NCBI GenBank assembly: GCA_020638335.1
Contig: JACKIT010000004.1
Span: forward strand, 1-64,000
DNA length: 64,000 nucleotides
DNA from: Rhodospirillales bacterium
GTDB lineage: Bacteria; Pseudomonadota; Alphaproteobacteria; Micavibrionales; Micavibrionaceae
Direction: 5' to 3'
Part shown: one piece after another, positions 33,184-41,310 of the stretch
Layout: each line of letters starts with the position of its first letter
Position numbering within the stretch: position 1 is the first letter of the stretch
Notes under the pieces: model-generated
What the model saw: the letters and a program-made list of their open reading frames with translations, nothing else
Told to the model about the DNA's origin: nothing
The model's database searches: none
Translations under genes and position numbers: made by a program

Positions 33184-33911
33184 TCGTGTTTAAAAGCGCT
33201 GTTTTCCAGAAAATATAATGTTTGCTTCATCACATCGGGGCTGAACATCATAAAGCTGTGATTGGCCGGGATGACGATATGGTCGCTCATGCCGGCGATT
33301 TTAGTGCGCTCAACGGGCACGATGCCATCGTGCTGTCCGTCTAAAATCCAGGGCGCGAGCGGGTTGATCGAGGTGCTGCCTGCGATGATGCCCAGTGGAT
33401 AGGTGATGTCGCCGTCTATGTGTTTATAGTTTGTTTTTAGCTGTGCGGAGGCCGGGCCGAAAATCGAACGAAATATGGGGCCTAGCCATTTATTGTCATT
33501 GAGGAAGTCGGCAAATTCGCTGCCTGTATTGGGTGGGCCGAGCATGACGACTTTTCCCAGATTTTCGGGTTTATGGGTGGCGATGAAATAGCGGGCGATG
33601 AGGCCGCCCATTGAGTGTGTGACGAAGTTTAGCCTGCGTTCTTTGCCCTCTGACAGTGTTGCTGCGTCGCTTGCGTAGGTTTTACTACGCGACGCTCCTT
33701 GCGTCTCGTCAGATGACAAATGACTTTGGCTAATATGCTCTTCGATTGTGTCTTTGACGAAACTGGTGATCTCCTCAAGGCTCATTTCCCGCGAGGGGTA
33801 GAGGATATTGATCGTTTCAAACCCGTTCTTTTCGAGGAATTTTTCCAGCGGGAGCATGTCGAGCTTTGAGCGCAGGATGCCGTGTAAAAGCACGACGAAA
33901 TCTTTTTTCAT
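33180..33911 (-). CDS. Alpha/beta hydrolase (lipase/esterase-like) with repeat insertion
   Basis: A 243-residue serine hydrolase. The oxyanion strand is VVLLHGILRS, the nucleophile elbow is THSMGG, Asp is in DGQHDGIVPVE and the late His in ANHSF. Its substrate is probably an ester or lipid; there is no signal peptide. Residues ~64-88 (SSDETQGASRSK..., rich in Ser, Thr and Arg) are encoded by an imperfect palindrome and separate two strands that lie close together in relatives. Confidence 0.82.
   Translation of the reverse strand: MKKDFVVLLHGILRSKLDMLPLEKFLEKNGFETINILYPSREMSLEEITSFVKDTIEEHISQSHLSSDETQGASRSKTYASDAATLSEGKERRLNFVTHSMGGLIARYFIATHKPENLGKVVMLGPPNTGSEFADFLNDNKWLGPIFRSIFGPASAQLKTNYKHIDGDITYPLGIIAGSTSINPLAPWILDGQHDGIVPVERTKIAGMSDHIVIPANHSFMMFSPDVMKQTLYFLENSAFKHD
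33648..33720. repeat. Imperfect palindrome inside the hydrolase gene (in frame)
   Basis: CTGACAGTGTTGCTGCGTCG ... GTAGGTTTTACTACG ... GCGTCTCGTCAGATGAC. The arms pair imperfectly around a GTAG..CTAC apex. It adds ~25 codons. Confidence 0.65.
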
Positions 33912-33928
33912 GTTGTTGCCTTTCTTTT

Positions 33929-34071
33929 GTCATTGCGAGCGTATGCGAAGCAATCCAGAGCGGGAAGAGCAAAACTGGATTGCTGCGTCGCGCAAAGCAA
34001 ATCGTAGATTTGTTTGCTCTTTTAAAAAAGCGAACAAAGCGTTGCTTTGCTTCGCACTCCTCGCAATGACG
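33929..34071. repeat. Compound 'GCAATGAC' palindrome between hydrolase and trmFO
   Basis: GTCATTGCGAGCGTATGCGA ... CAATCCAG at the left and CTGGATTGCTGCGTCGCG ... CTCGCAATGACG at the right, with an inner GCAAACAAATC-type stem. It is an extended version of the element inside dxs. Confidence 0.75.
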
Positions 34072-34077
34072 TAGAAG

Positions 34078-35553
34078 TTAAGCGGCTTTGCGATCATTTT
34101 TTATCCAGTTTTCAAGATCTTCAAGGGCGCGGGTAGTATAGGCTTTTTTACGGTCTTTGCCTTTGAGTTTTTTCTTCTTTCCATTGGGCATGGTGATGTA
34201 TGGGTTTTCGGGAGGTGGGAACAGACCGAAATTGATGTTCATGGGTTGGAAAGTTTTGGCATCGGCGCCGCCGGTAATGTGGTTTAGTAATGCGCCGTGG
34301 GCGGTGGTGATTGGCGGGGTTTCGAAGGTTTGGCCGAGGGCTTGGGCTGCGGCTATGCGGCCAGTTATGAGGCCGACGGAGGCGCTTTCGACATAGCCTT
34401 CGCAGCCTGTGATTTGCCCGGCAAAGCGGATGGTTTGGTGGATTTCACCCCCACCCTGACCCTCCCCCGTCAAGGGGGAGGGGAGGTGTTTTGATTTTAG
34501 GGAAAGGTCTTTATTCAGCAATTTTGGTGAGTTGATAAAAGTATTGCGATGGAGGCCGCCGAGGCGGGCGAATTCTGCATTTTCGAGGCCGGGGATTGTT
34601 TTGAAAATGCGGGTTTGTTCGCCCCATTTCATTTTGGTCTGGAAGCCGACAATGTTGTAAAGCGTGCCCAGTGTGTTGTCCTGGCGGAGCTGGACGACGG
34701 CGTAGGGCTGATGTTCGCGGCCTTCGGGGACGTGCGGGTTGGTGAGGCCGATGGGTTTCATCGGGCCAAAGCGCAAGGTTTCGGGGCCGCGGGCCGCCAT
34801 AATCTCAATGGGCATGCAGCCGTCGAAATAGGGCGTGTCGATTTCGGCTTCGGCCAGTGTTTGCGCACCGGAGGGGAGCTCCCATTCCTTGAACAGGCCG
34901 CACTCGGCGTTTATGAGTTCGTGGACGAAAGTTTCGTATTGCTCTTTGGTCATCGGGCAGTTGATGTAGTCCTTACCCGTGCCGATTCCTTCAGCTTTGT
35001 CATAGCGCGACTGCATCCATGTGATGTCCATGTTGATTGTTTCGCGGTGGACGATGGGGGCGATGGCGTCGAAGAAGGTGAGTTCCTTTTCGCCGGTCAT
35101 TTCGGCGATTTGTGCGGCCAGAGCATCGGAGGTCAGTGGGCCGGTGGCAATGATGACATTATTCCATTCGGGCGGAATTTCGGTGATTTCGCCGGTTTGG
35201 ATTGTGATATTCGGGTGGTTTTGAAGGGCCTTGGTGACGCCTGCGGAGAATATGTCGCGGTCTACGGCCAGCGCACCGCCAGCGGGGACTGCGGCCTTTT
35301 CGCCTTCGCGCATGATGAGAGAGTTCAGTATACGCATTTCCTCATGCAGCAAGCCTACGGCGTTATATTCGGCATCGTCAGAGCGGAAGGAGTTTGAGCA
35401 GACCAGTTCGGCGCAATTGCCTGTATTGTGGGCGGGGGTGCCTTTGTCGGGGCGCATTTCATGTAAAATGACATATGCGCCAAGATTGGCGGCTTGCCAA
35501 GCGGCCTCTGAACCGGCGAGGCCGGCGCCGATGATGTGAATGGTTTTGGTCAT
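34078..35553 (-). CDS. trmFO: tRNA (uracil-54) methyltransferase TrmFO, folate/FAD dependent, with repeat insertion
   Basis: Methylates U54 in the tRNA T-loop using methylenetetrahydrofolate and FADH2. It is 491 aa. The FAD-binding N-terminus is IHIIGAGLAGSEAAWQ, followed by HEMRP, CAELVCSNSFRSDD, VPAGGALAVDRD and FAGQITGCEGYVES. Residues ~355-370 (about KHLPSPLTGEGQGGGEIH) are a translated C-rich repeat (34446-34491) between the NSPKLL and TIRFAGQI segments, which normally lie close together. The family is usually ~440-470 aa, so the excess fits. Confidence 0.93.
   Translation of the reverse strand: MTKTIHIIGAGLAGSEAAWQAANLGAYVILHEMRPDKGTPAHNTGNCAELVCSNSFRSDDAEYNAVGLLHEEMRILNSLIMREGEKAAVPAGGALAVDRDIFSAGVTKALQNHPNITIQTGEITEIPPEWNNVIIATGPLTSDALAAQIAEMTGEKELTFFDAIAPIVHRETINMDITWMQSRYDKAEGIGTGKDYINCPMTKEQYETFVHELINAECGLFKEWELPSGAQTLAEAEIDTPYFDGCMPIEIMAARGPETLRFGPMKPIGLTNPHVPEGREHQPYAVVQLRQDNTLGTLYNIVGFQTKMKWGEQTRIFKTIPGLENAEFARLGGLHRNTFINSPKLLNKDLSLKSKHLPSPLTGEGQGGGEIHQTIRFAGQITGCEGYVESASVGLITGRIAAAQALGQTFETPPITTAHGALLNHITGGADAKTFQPMNINFGLFPPPENPYITMPNGKKKKLKGKDRKKAYTTRALEDLENWIKNDRKAA
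34446..34491. repeat. C-rich palindromic repeat inside trmFO (in frame)
   Basis: CACCCCCACCCTGACCCTCC and CCCGTCAAGGGGGAGGGGAG, the same family as the copies in serS and the DipM/NlpD-like gene. Confidence 0.8.
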
Positions 35554-35562
35554 TTTGCGGTT

Positions 35563-35916
35563 TTAAAGTGAATGTTTATGCCCGTCAACATGGCTTCTTA
35601 TTGGCATGTCAGCGCCAAATTGCTTGCCTCTGATCAGGTCGGTGATTTTGGGTGGATTTAGGCGTTTTTGTAGAGAAGTAAAGCGCTGCTTTTGTTCATC
35701 GGTATTAATTTTATTGAAGGCAATTTCTGCGGCGCAGTTGGCTTGTAACCAAGCTTTTGAAAGGCTTAAATATTTGACTAATTCGAGCCAATCGTCGAAT
35801 GTTCTGTTTTGTTCGGTTATGCTGTTATCAATTATGCGAACAGCTTCTGAGTAATGGCCGTGAAAAGCCGCCTGTTTTGCTTGTTGGCGTATTTTCGTGT
35901 TTTCTTTATTATTCAT
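35563..35916 (-). CDS. Hypothetical protein, 117 aa
   Basis: A basic, helical protein with an N-terminal KQAAFHGHYSEAVRIID helix pair reminiscent of a single TPR-like hairpin; no assignment is safe. ATG 35916 is chosen over the GTG at 35934. It lies 9 bp upstream of trmFO on the same strand and may share its transcript. Confidence 0.5.
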   Translation of the reverse strand: MNNKENTKIRQQAKQAAFHGHYSEAVRIIDNSITEQNRTFDDWLELVKYLSLSKAWLQANCAAEIAFNKINTDEQKQRFTSLQKRLNPPKITDLIRGKQFGADMPIRSHVDGHKHSL

Positions 35917-36057
35917 AGATTGGGTTTTTAACACACAGTTTCATGATATGTAAACTTTATTTTTTGGGAACAGTCTTAAACAATTCTTTTCTTTTGGCGG
36001 TGAGGTTGTACACTTGATTCATTCGTTACACCAACCGGATTGAAGTGGGGATCACCG

Positions 36058-37032
36058 ATGAAAAAAATTCTTTTAAGCACTGTTTTTTCTTTTGTTTTTG
36101 TTATGCCAGGGTGGGCTGAGGAAGTGGTGGTGCCTGTCGATGCGGCGGCGGAAAAAGTGCAGCCTGTTATTAAAGAAACTGCGGATGGTGTTGTGAAGGT
36201 AATGCAGGAGGAGGCCGCGCCTGCGTATGTGCAAGAGGTTAGCGCCGATGTTCAGGTTGTAAAAGCCGCGCCGGCTGCCGGAGATCATGCGCCTGCAGAT
36301 GAGGGGCATGATGATATGGATGTTGGGACAATGGCGGTAGAACATCATGGTGCCGCACAGGCACATTGGGGGTATAGTGGCGCAGGGGCCGCGCCGTATT
36401 GGGGAACTCTGGATGGTTCTTACGGGCTTTGTGCGAGCGGTCAAGAGCAATCGCCAGTTAATATCGCCAAGTTTTTACAGGAAGATGTGCCGGATATTAT
36501 GCCGTCCTATAAGCCATCGTCTTTGGAGGTGGTCAATAACGGGCATACGATTCAGGTGAATTATGATGCTGGAAGCGGTTTTGAAGCGGATGGTGTGAAT
36601 TATAATTTATTGCAGCTTCATTTTCATACGCCGAGTGAACATTATCTGGACGGTGCGCCGTATCCCATGGAAATGCATTTGGTGCATAAGGCCGAGGATG
36701 GAACGCTGGGCGTGATTGGTGTGATGATGAAAATAGGGGAACATAACCCTGTGATTGAAGGGGTTTGGCAAAATGCGCCGATTGAGGCTGGGGGAAGCAA
36801 GCATATCGATAGTGTTGAGATCAATGCAGCAGATTTGATGCCTGCGTCTTTGGAGTATTATAAATATGACGGGTCGTTGACAACGCCGCCATGCAGCGAA
36901 GGTGTGCACTGGCATGTGTTGAAAGAGCCCATTGAGCTTTCCGAGATGCAGCTTAAGGCCTTTCAGGCGCTTTTCCCGGTAAATGCACGGCCTGTGCAGC
37001 CTTTGAATGATCGGGTAATCACTGGGGATTAA
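36058..37032 (+). CDS. Periplasmic alpha-class carbonic anhydrase
   Basis: Interconverts CO2 and bicarbonate. It is 324 aa. A signal peptide (MKKILLSTVFSFVFVMPGWA) leads into an Ala/Glu/Val-rich extension to about residue 105 that ends in a His/Asp-rich patch (GDHAPADEGHDD...EHHGAAQAHW). The catalytic domain carries the zinc ligands in LQLHFHTPSEH and MEMHLVH, SPVNI, and the gatekeeper Thr in SLTTPPCSEGVHW. All active-site residues are present. ATG 36058 starts the signal peptide. The stop overlaps the next gene by one base, linking it to three TerB-like genes. Confidence 0.92.
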   Translation: MKKILLSTVFSFVFVMPGWAEEVVVPVDAAAEKVQPVIKETADGVVKVMQEEAAPAYVQEVSADVQVVKAAPAAGDHAPADEGHDDMDVGTMAVEHHGAAQAHWGYSGAGAAPYWGTLDGSYGLCASGQEQSPVNIAKFLQEDVPDIMPSYKPSSLEVVNNGHTIQVNYDAGSGFEADGVNYNLLQLHFHTPSEHYLDGAPYPMEMHLVHKAEDGTLGVIGVMMKIGEHNPVIEGVWQNAPIEAGGSKHIDSVEINAADLMPASLEYYKYDGSLTTPPCSEGVHWHVLKEPIELSEMQLKAFQALFPVNARPVQPLNDRVITGD

Positions 37033-37535
37033 TGGAAAGTCTTCTTGCAGAAATTGAGTATCATGCTTCGCAGATTCCGGATAGTGGGATGTTTGCGCTT
37101 TGGCGGGCGGTGTTTTCATTGGTGCATGAGGATGGCGAGTTGGCTGAGGCGGAGCGGAACCTGGTTGCGCAGGTGATGGATGTTTTTAGATTTTCCCTCG
37201 AGCAGCGCGCTATTGTTGAGAGGGATATGGAAGCGGCTGGTGATGCGCGCCGTTTGTTTCAAGAGATTGAACTTTCCGAATATCGAAGCCAGTTTTTTCG
37301 TTTGGCGCGGATTGTGATTTGGTGTGACGGTGTTTTGCATGATGATGAACTCGCGGTTATTCATGATATTCAGGATGATCTGGGTGATGAGGCGGCGGTT
37401 TATGAGGCGGATTTACGCTGGATGAATCGCAAGCCTGATTTGCCGTTGGGGGAGCAGGCAGGCAGTCCGGAAGAAGAAATGATTAAGCATATGATTTACC
37501 AGATGATTGCATTTTATAAGCAGATGGAAAGGTAG
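37032..37535 (+). CDS. TerB-like protein, copy 1 of 3
   Basis: A 167-residue all-helical acidic protein. The pattern FALWRAVFSLVHEDGELAEAE resembles the first helices of TerB/DjlA-type domains, and FFRLARIVIWCDGVLHDDEL repeats it. It is paralogous to the next two genes (shared FFxxAR...CDG motif). TerB-like domains are known from tellurite resistance loci and DnaJ-type proteins; the biochemical role is unclear. It overlaps the carbonic anhydrase stop by one base. Confidence 0.6.
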   Translation: MESLLAEIEYHASQIPDSGMFALWRAVFSLVHEDGELAEAERNLVAQVMDVFRFSLEQRAIVERDMEAAGDARRLFQEIELSEYRSQFFRLARIVIWCDGVLHDDELAVIHDIQDDLGDEAAVYEADLRWMNRKPDLPLGEQAGSPEEEMIKHMIYQMIAFYKQMER

Positions 37536-37540
37536 GCAAA

Positions 37541-38011
37541 ATGTTGGGAGGTGTTTCTGAAAGCCGGTTTTATATGTGGCGGGCGGTGTTTGCACTGGCG
37601 CATATCGATCGTGTTGTGACGGATGAAGAAAAAGCGTTGGCCGGGCGTTATCTGGAGAGTGTGCCGTTTTCTGAAGAGCAGAAAGCGGTGTTACGTCAGG
37701 ATTTGATTGATGCGCAGGATATCGAGGAAATGTTTGAACAGATTGACGATCCGGCCGATCAAAGCGAGTTTTTTGGGTTTGCGCGGTTGATGGTCTGGTG
37801 TGACGGCGATTTTGATCAGCAGGAAGAAGAAATCTTCGATAGGATTAAGGGGATTCAGATGGAGCGCATTAACCCTGAGGCTTTGCGTGAGATGGTTCAG
37901 CAGAGCCGGGGGGCGTTTAATCTGGACCGGTTGAAGGAAGAGCAGGCTTTTGAAGAGCAGGCAAAAGATTTGGTGAGTTTGAAACGTTTGTTGAAGATTT
38001 TGGAGAAGTAG
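37541..38011 (+). CDS. TerB-like protein, copy 2 of 3
   Basis: A 156-residue paralogue of the flanking genes. It shows FYMWRAVFALAHIDRVVTDEE, then DIEEMFEQIDDPADQSEFFGFARLMVWCDGDF, with a charged C-terminal helix. It is closer to copy 3 than to copy 1 (shared SRFYMWR/SQFYMWR start and AQDIE.MF). It begins 5 bp after copy 1. Confidence 0.6.
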   Translation: MLGGVSESRFYMWRAVFALAHIDRVVTDEEKALAGRYLESVPFSEEQKAVLRQDLIDAQDIEEMFEQIDDPADQSEFFGFARLMVWCDGDFDQQEEEIFDRIKGIQMERINPEALREMVQQSRGAFNLDRLKEEQAFEEQAKDLVSLKRLLKILEK

Positions 38012-38012
38012 A

Positions 38013-38492
38013 ATGCCGGAGGGGGTTACAGACAGTCAGTTTTATATGTGGCGGACGTTGTTTGCTGTGGCACATGCGGATAATGTTGTTTCGAATGAAG
38101 AGCTGCGTTTTATGGCGGAGGCGTTGGATGATATTCCGTTTTCAGATGAGCAGCAGGCGATTTTAAATGAAGATGTGAAAACGGCACAGGATATTGAAAA
38201 AATGTTTGCCGGAATTACAGATGTGTATGATCAGGCTCGTTTTTTTCAGTTTGCGCGTGAGCTTGTGCATATTGATGGGGAGTATGGCAAAGAAGAGCAG
38301 GCGGTGATGTTGAAGCTTGAAGAGATGCATTTGAAATGTACGAATCTGGACGAGCTGGTTGGTAGTGTTGGCCTTGAGTTTGAAGATGATTCGCAAGGGG
38401 TGGTGTCTGCCGGCACAAAGCGGAAGAAAAACTTTAAAGATATTGTATATTCCTATCGTGATGAATTTTTGAAGAATCGCTTTCAGAAGTAG
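38013..38492 (+). CDS. TerB-like protein, copy 3 of 3
   Basis: A 159-residue paralogue with QFYMWRTLFAVAHADNVVSNEE and DIEKMFAGITDVYDQARFFQFARELVHIDGEY. The Cys-Asp-Gly of the other copies is His/Ile-Asp-Gly here. The C-terminus is basic. It begins 1 bp after copy 2, so the three are co-translated; the unit ends at a B-element remnant. Confidence 0.6.
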   Translation: MPEGVTDSQFYMWRTLFAVAHADNVVSNEELRFMAEALDDIPFSDEQQAILNEDVKTAQDIEKMFAGITDVYDQARFFQFARELVHIDGEYGKEEQAVMLKLEEMHLKCTNLDELVGSVGLEFEDDSQGVVSAGTKRKKNFKDIVYSYRDEFLKNRFQK

Positions 38493-38506
38493 GGCGGGTT
38501 TCTTTT

Positions 38507-38551
38507 TATAGTCATTCGACTCTGTATAATTCTTAATTCAAACGACTATAG
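38507..38551. repeat. Short remnant of a B element between convergent genes
   Basis: TATAGTC and GACTATAG bracket CTGTATAATTCTTAATTCAA, a tract identical to the right arm of the B element at 58525-58678. The central hairpin is missing, as if deleted. Confidence 0.65.
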
Positions 38552-39097
38552 TTAATTATAAAGTGCGCGGACATATTCGTCGTCGTTGTATTGGTCAAAT
38601 GGTGGCAAATTTGATGGGTTGTTCGGGTATTTCTCTCCATTATATGTCATAACAACATTTTTTGCTTTATCCCAACGGCCAGATACGCGTACGAGCAAGT
38701 TTTTCCAGCCGTGGCTTTTTGCCGGGCTGATATAAACCGGTTCGCGGACGGGCTGGATGTCGTTGACAAGTGAGAAATGGTCATTATGAGCGCGCAGAAC
38801 GAGCATAGTGCAGCCGTGTGTTCCGCACCAGTAACCGTAAGGTGTTTTAAACAGGATTAAAGCGTCGCGGCGGCCATCTTCGTTCAAGTCTATGCGTTGG
38901 AAGTCATAAGTCGAGGCGCTGGGAGCATCGCTATTTTCGAGGAAGTATCTGACAGATTCTTTGAGGATTGCGTCATCGGGGTCTATTATTTGCTGTGTCA
39001 TTGGAGTGAGCGTGGCGTCTGGTGGGGGAGGATGCGAACAGCTCCCCAGCAAAACCGGAAGCAGGCAAAGGCATGTCAAAAAATACAGGGCGCGCAT
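38552..39097 (-). CDS. Predicted lipoprotein with EF-hand-like loop
   Basis: A 181-residue protein with lipobox LGSC (acylated Cys at about residue 20) after a hydrophobic signal. The mature part has DLNEDGRRDALIL, a DxNxDGxxD calcium-loop of the type found in dockerin and FG-GAP proteins, and a Cys pair in YWCGTHGCTML that could form a disulfide. Function is unknown; the likely location is periplasmic and membrane-anchored. Confidence 0.68.
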   Translation of the reverse strand: MRALYFLTCLCLLPVLLGSCSHPPPPDATLTPMTQQIIDPDDAILKESVRYFLENSDAPSASTYDFQRIDLNEDGRRDALILFKTPYGYWCGTHGCTMLVLRAHNDHFSLVNDIQPVREPVYISPAKSHGWKNLLVRVSGRWDKAKNVVMTYNGEKYPNNPSNLPPFDQYNDDEYVRALYN

Positions 39098-39269
39098 GGC
39101 TGTAAGATTATCGCGGTTTTGTTGAGGCGTCTATTGAGCTTTAGTGGCTTTATGGGGTTTCTCACATATAAATTTTCCTATCAGACCCCTTGCGTTATAA
39201 GGGTTTGGGGCTTAATGTTTTCGAGCGGTCTTATGATAATCAAGCGCATAGATATAAGGAGAATGTGCC

Positions 39270-39608
39270 ATGACCTTTGTGGTCACAGATGTGTGTATCA
39301 AGTGTAAATATACCGATTGTGTTGAAGTTTGCCCGGTTGATTGTTTTTACGAGGGTGAGAACATGTTGGTGATTAGCCCGGATGAATGTATTGATTGCGG
39401 TGTTTGTGAGCCGGAATGCCCGATTGATGCGATTTTACCTGATTCAGACAGCAAGGCTGAGAAGTGGGTGGAGATGAACCGGGAATATTCTGGAAAATGG
39501 CCGAATATTACCAGCGCGCGGGCGCCGATGCCGGATGCGGAAAAGATGAAAGATGTTCCGAATAAAATGGAGGAGCATTTTAGTCCGGAGCCTGGTGAGG
39601 GTGATTAG
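39270..39608 (+). CDS. fdxA: Ferredoxin FdxA, seven-iron type
   Basis: An electron carrier with one [3Fe-4S] and one [4Fe-4S] cluster, 112 aa. The first Cys set is CIKCKYTDCVEVCPVDCFYEG and the second is CIDCGVCEPECPIDAI. The C-terminal extension after residue ~60 (WVEMNREYSGKWPNIT) is typical of alphaproteobacterial FdxA. AAGGAG lies upstream. It is followed by cysK after 50 bp. Confidence 0.93.
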   Translation: MTFVVTDVCIKCKYTDCVEVCPVDCFYEGENMLVISPDECIDCGVCEPECPIDAILPDSDSKAEKWVEMNREYSGKWPNITSARAPMPDAEKMKDVPNKMEEHFSPEPGEGD

Positions 39609-39658
39609 TTGACGGTTAGTAGTTAGTAGTTTTTAGATTTTAGGGAAGGATTGGGGTG

Positions 39659-40675
39659 ATGAGTGAGTTGGCTAAACCTGCGAAGAAAGAGGCTCCGGCG
39701 GGACCAGCGTTAAAAGAAAACCCGGAAAGCCGCGGGAAGGTTTACAATAACCTTCTGGAAACAATCGGGAATACGCCGCTTGTGCGGGTGCCTAAATTTG
39801 TTAGAAAATATGGGCTTGAGGCCGATATTTTATGCAAGCTGGAATTTTTTAATCCACTGTCTTCGGTGAAAGACCGGATTGGTTTTGCGATGATTGAGGC
39901 TGCTGAACGCGCAGGAAAGATTACGCCGGGCAAGAGTGTTTTGGTGGAGCCAACGTCTGGAAATACGGGTATTGCGCTGGCGATGGTGGCAGCATCAAAG
40001 GGGTATCGGTTGATTTTGACGATGCCGGAAAGCATGTCTTTGGAGCGGCGCAAGATGCTGCGCTTTTTGGGGGCAGAGCTGGTGTTGACACCGGCGGAAA
40101 AAGGAATGAAGGGCGCGATTGCGCGGGCTGAGGAGATTGTTTCTGAGAAGGGTGAAGCGTTTATGCTTAGTCAGTTTGATAATCCGGCCAATCCGCAAAT
40201 TCACCGTGAAACAACCGCAATGGAGATATGGAATGATACGGATGGCACCGTGGATATTCTTGTTGCCGGTGTCGGGACCGGGGGTACGGTAAGTGGCGTT
40301 TCCAAGGTGCTTAAAGAGAAGAAGTCGGGGTTTTTGGCTTATGCGGTGGAGCCGGCAGAAAGTCCGGTGATTTCAGGAGGAGAGCCTGGGCCGCATAAGA
40401 TTCAGGGGATCGGCGCGGGGTTTGTGCCGGATAATCTGGATACGACGTTAATTGACGGTGTAGTCAAAATCAGCAGTGAAGAAGCTATTGAGACGGCGCG
40501 TGAGGTGGCGCGGCTGGAGGGCATTGCCTGCGGGATTTCATCGGGCGCGGCGATGGCGGCGGCCAAGCAGGTTGCGAAAATGCCTGAGAGTAAGGGCAAG
40601 CGGATTGTGGTGATGATTCCGTCAATTGCAGAGCGGTATATTTCTACGGCTTTGTTTGAGGATATTGAGGATTAA
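39659..40675 (+). CDS. cysK: Cysteine synthase (O-acetylserine sulfhydrylase)
   Basis: Makes cysteine from O-acetylserine and sulfide with PLP, 338 aa. After a 25-residue extension the core shows IGNTPLVRVPKF, the PLP lysine in NPLSSVKDRIG, PTSGNTGIALA and VGTGGTVSGVSK. CGISSGAAMAA is the phosphate-binding end. ATG 39659 with AAGGA upstream is preferred to the GTG one codon earlier. Confidence 0.92.
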   Translation: MSELAKPAKKEAPAGPALKENPESRGKVYNNLLETIGNTPLVRVPKFVRKYGLEADILCKLEFFNPLSSVKDRIGFAMIEAAERAGKITPGKSVLVEPTSGNTGIALAMVAASKGYRLILTMPESMSLERRKMLRFLGAELVLTPAEKGMKGAIARAEEIVSEKGEAFMLSQFDNPANPQIHRETTAMEIWNDTDGTVDILVAGVGTGGTVSGVSKVLKEKKSGFLAYAVEPAESPVISGGEPGPHKIQGIGAGFVPDNLDTTLIDGVVKISSEEAIETAREVARLEGIACGISSGAAMAAAKQVAKMPESKGKRIVVMIPSIAERYISTALFEDIED

Positions 40676-40836
40676 GCGTCATTTTTTACCCTCTGGGATA
40701 CAGGTGGTGTCGGGGATATTTTTGTACCACCAGCGGCAATATTACGAATAAAGCGATTGTCGAATACATCGAAAATCATGCTCAAAAGCGCGATAGTGGT
40801 TGACGTATGCTCAGGGTTTTTGGTAGGTCCTGCTAT

Positions 40837-41307
40837 ATGAAAAAGCAGATTCCCAATCCAGAGTTTATGCTGAATTCAGAGCAGTTTTCATATCTTGTGG
40901 ATGTTTTTGTTTTGGCTGCGCATCCTGGCAAGCGGTATATATTCTATAATGTCGATCTTGATACGACGTGGTCTGATCAGCATGGGCGGAAGTTTTCTCT
41001 GGATGCCGAGGTTTTGCAGGAGTTTGAGAGAAAGTTATTGGCAGCAAGAGACGATGATTGTCGAAAACTTCTTGTGAAATTAAGTATGAAATCCCAAAGG
41101 CGTGAGGGGTATCGTCATGCAGCGGCTTTATGCATTGATTTTAATGAAAGTGCCATAGAATTTAGAAATTCGAATGGAGATCCTTTGCCTGATCTGGTTT
41201 TGTCTTCTCTTACAAAAAAACTTCCAAATTATCATGTTCTGGATGTTTGTTTTCAGGAGCAATCTGATCTTTCTTCATGTACGTTTTTTGTGTTTAAAAA
41301 CCTGTGA
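40837..41307 (+). CDS. C48/YopJ-like cysteine protease fragment (N-terminal part, interrupted gene)
   Basis: A 156-residue product ending at a TGA just 9 codons after a Cys. His94 in GYRHAAALCIDF, the Asn/Asp-rich turn RNSNGDPLP and Cys148 in QSDLSSCTFFVF match, in order and spacing, the His-Asp/Asn-Gln-Cys layout of Ulp1-type (C48) and YopJ-type proteases. The assignment is by motif only. The frame continues past the TGA into the next entry without any shift. It is more AT-rich than its neighbours. ATG 40837 is chosen over 40807. If functional it could act as an effector or de-ubiquitin/SUMO-like protease. Confidence 0.5.
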   Translation: MKKQIPNPEFMLNSEQFSYLVDVFVLAAHPGKRYIFYNVDLDTTWSDQHGRKFSLDAEVLQEFERKLLAARDDDCRKLLVKLSMKSQRREGYRHAAALCIDFNESAIEFRNSNGDPLPDLVLSSLTKKLPNYHVLDVCFQEQSDLSSCTFFVFKNL

Positions 41308-41310
41308 GAT

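Noticed and set aside
40680..40836. 157-bp spacer after cysK checked for a B element or gene remnant
   Set aside because: It contains short inverted bits (GGTGGTGTC / GTACCACC) but none of the CTGCAAA or CGCTTCCGG motifs and no credible frame.
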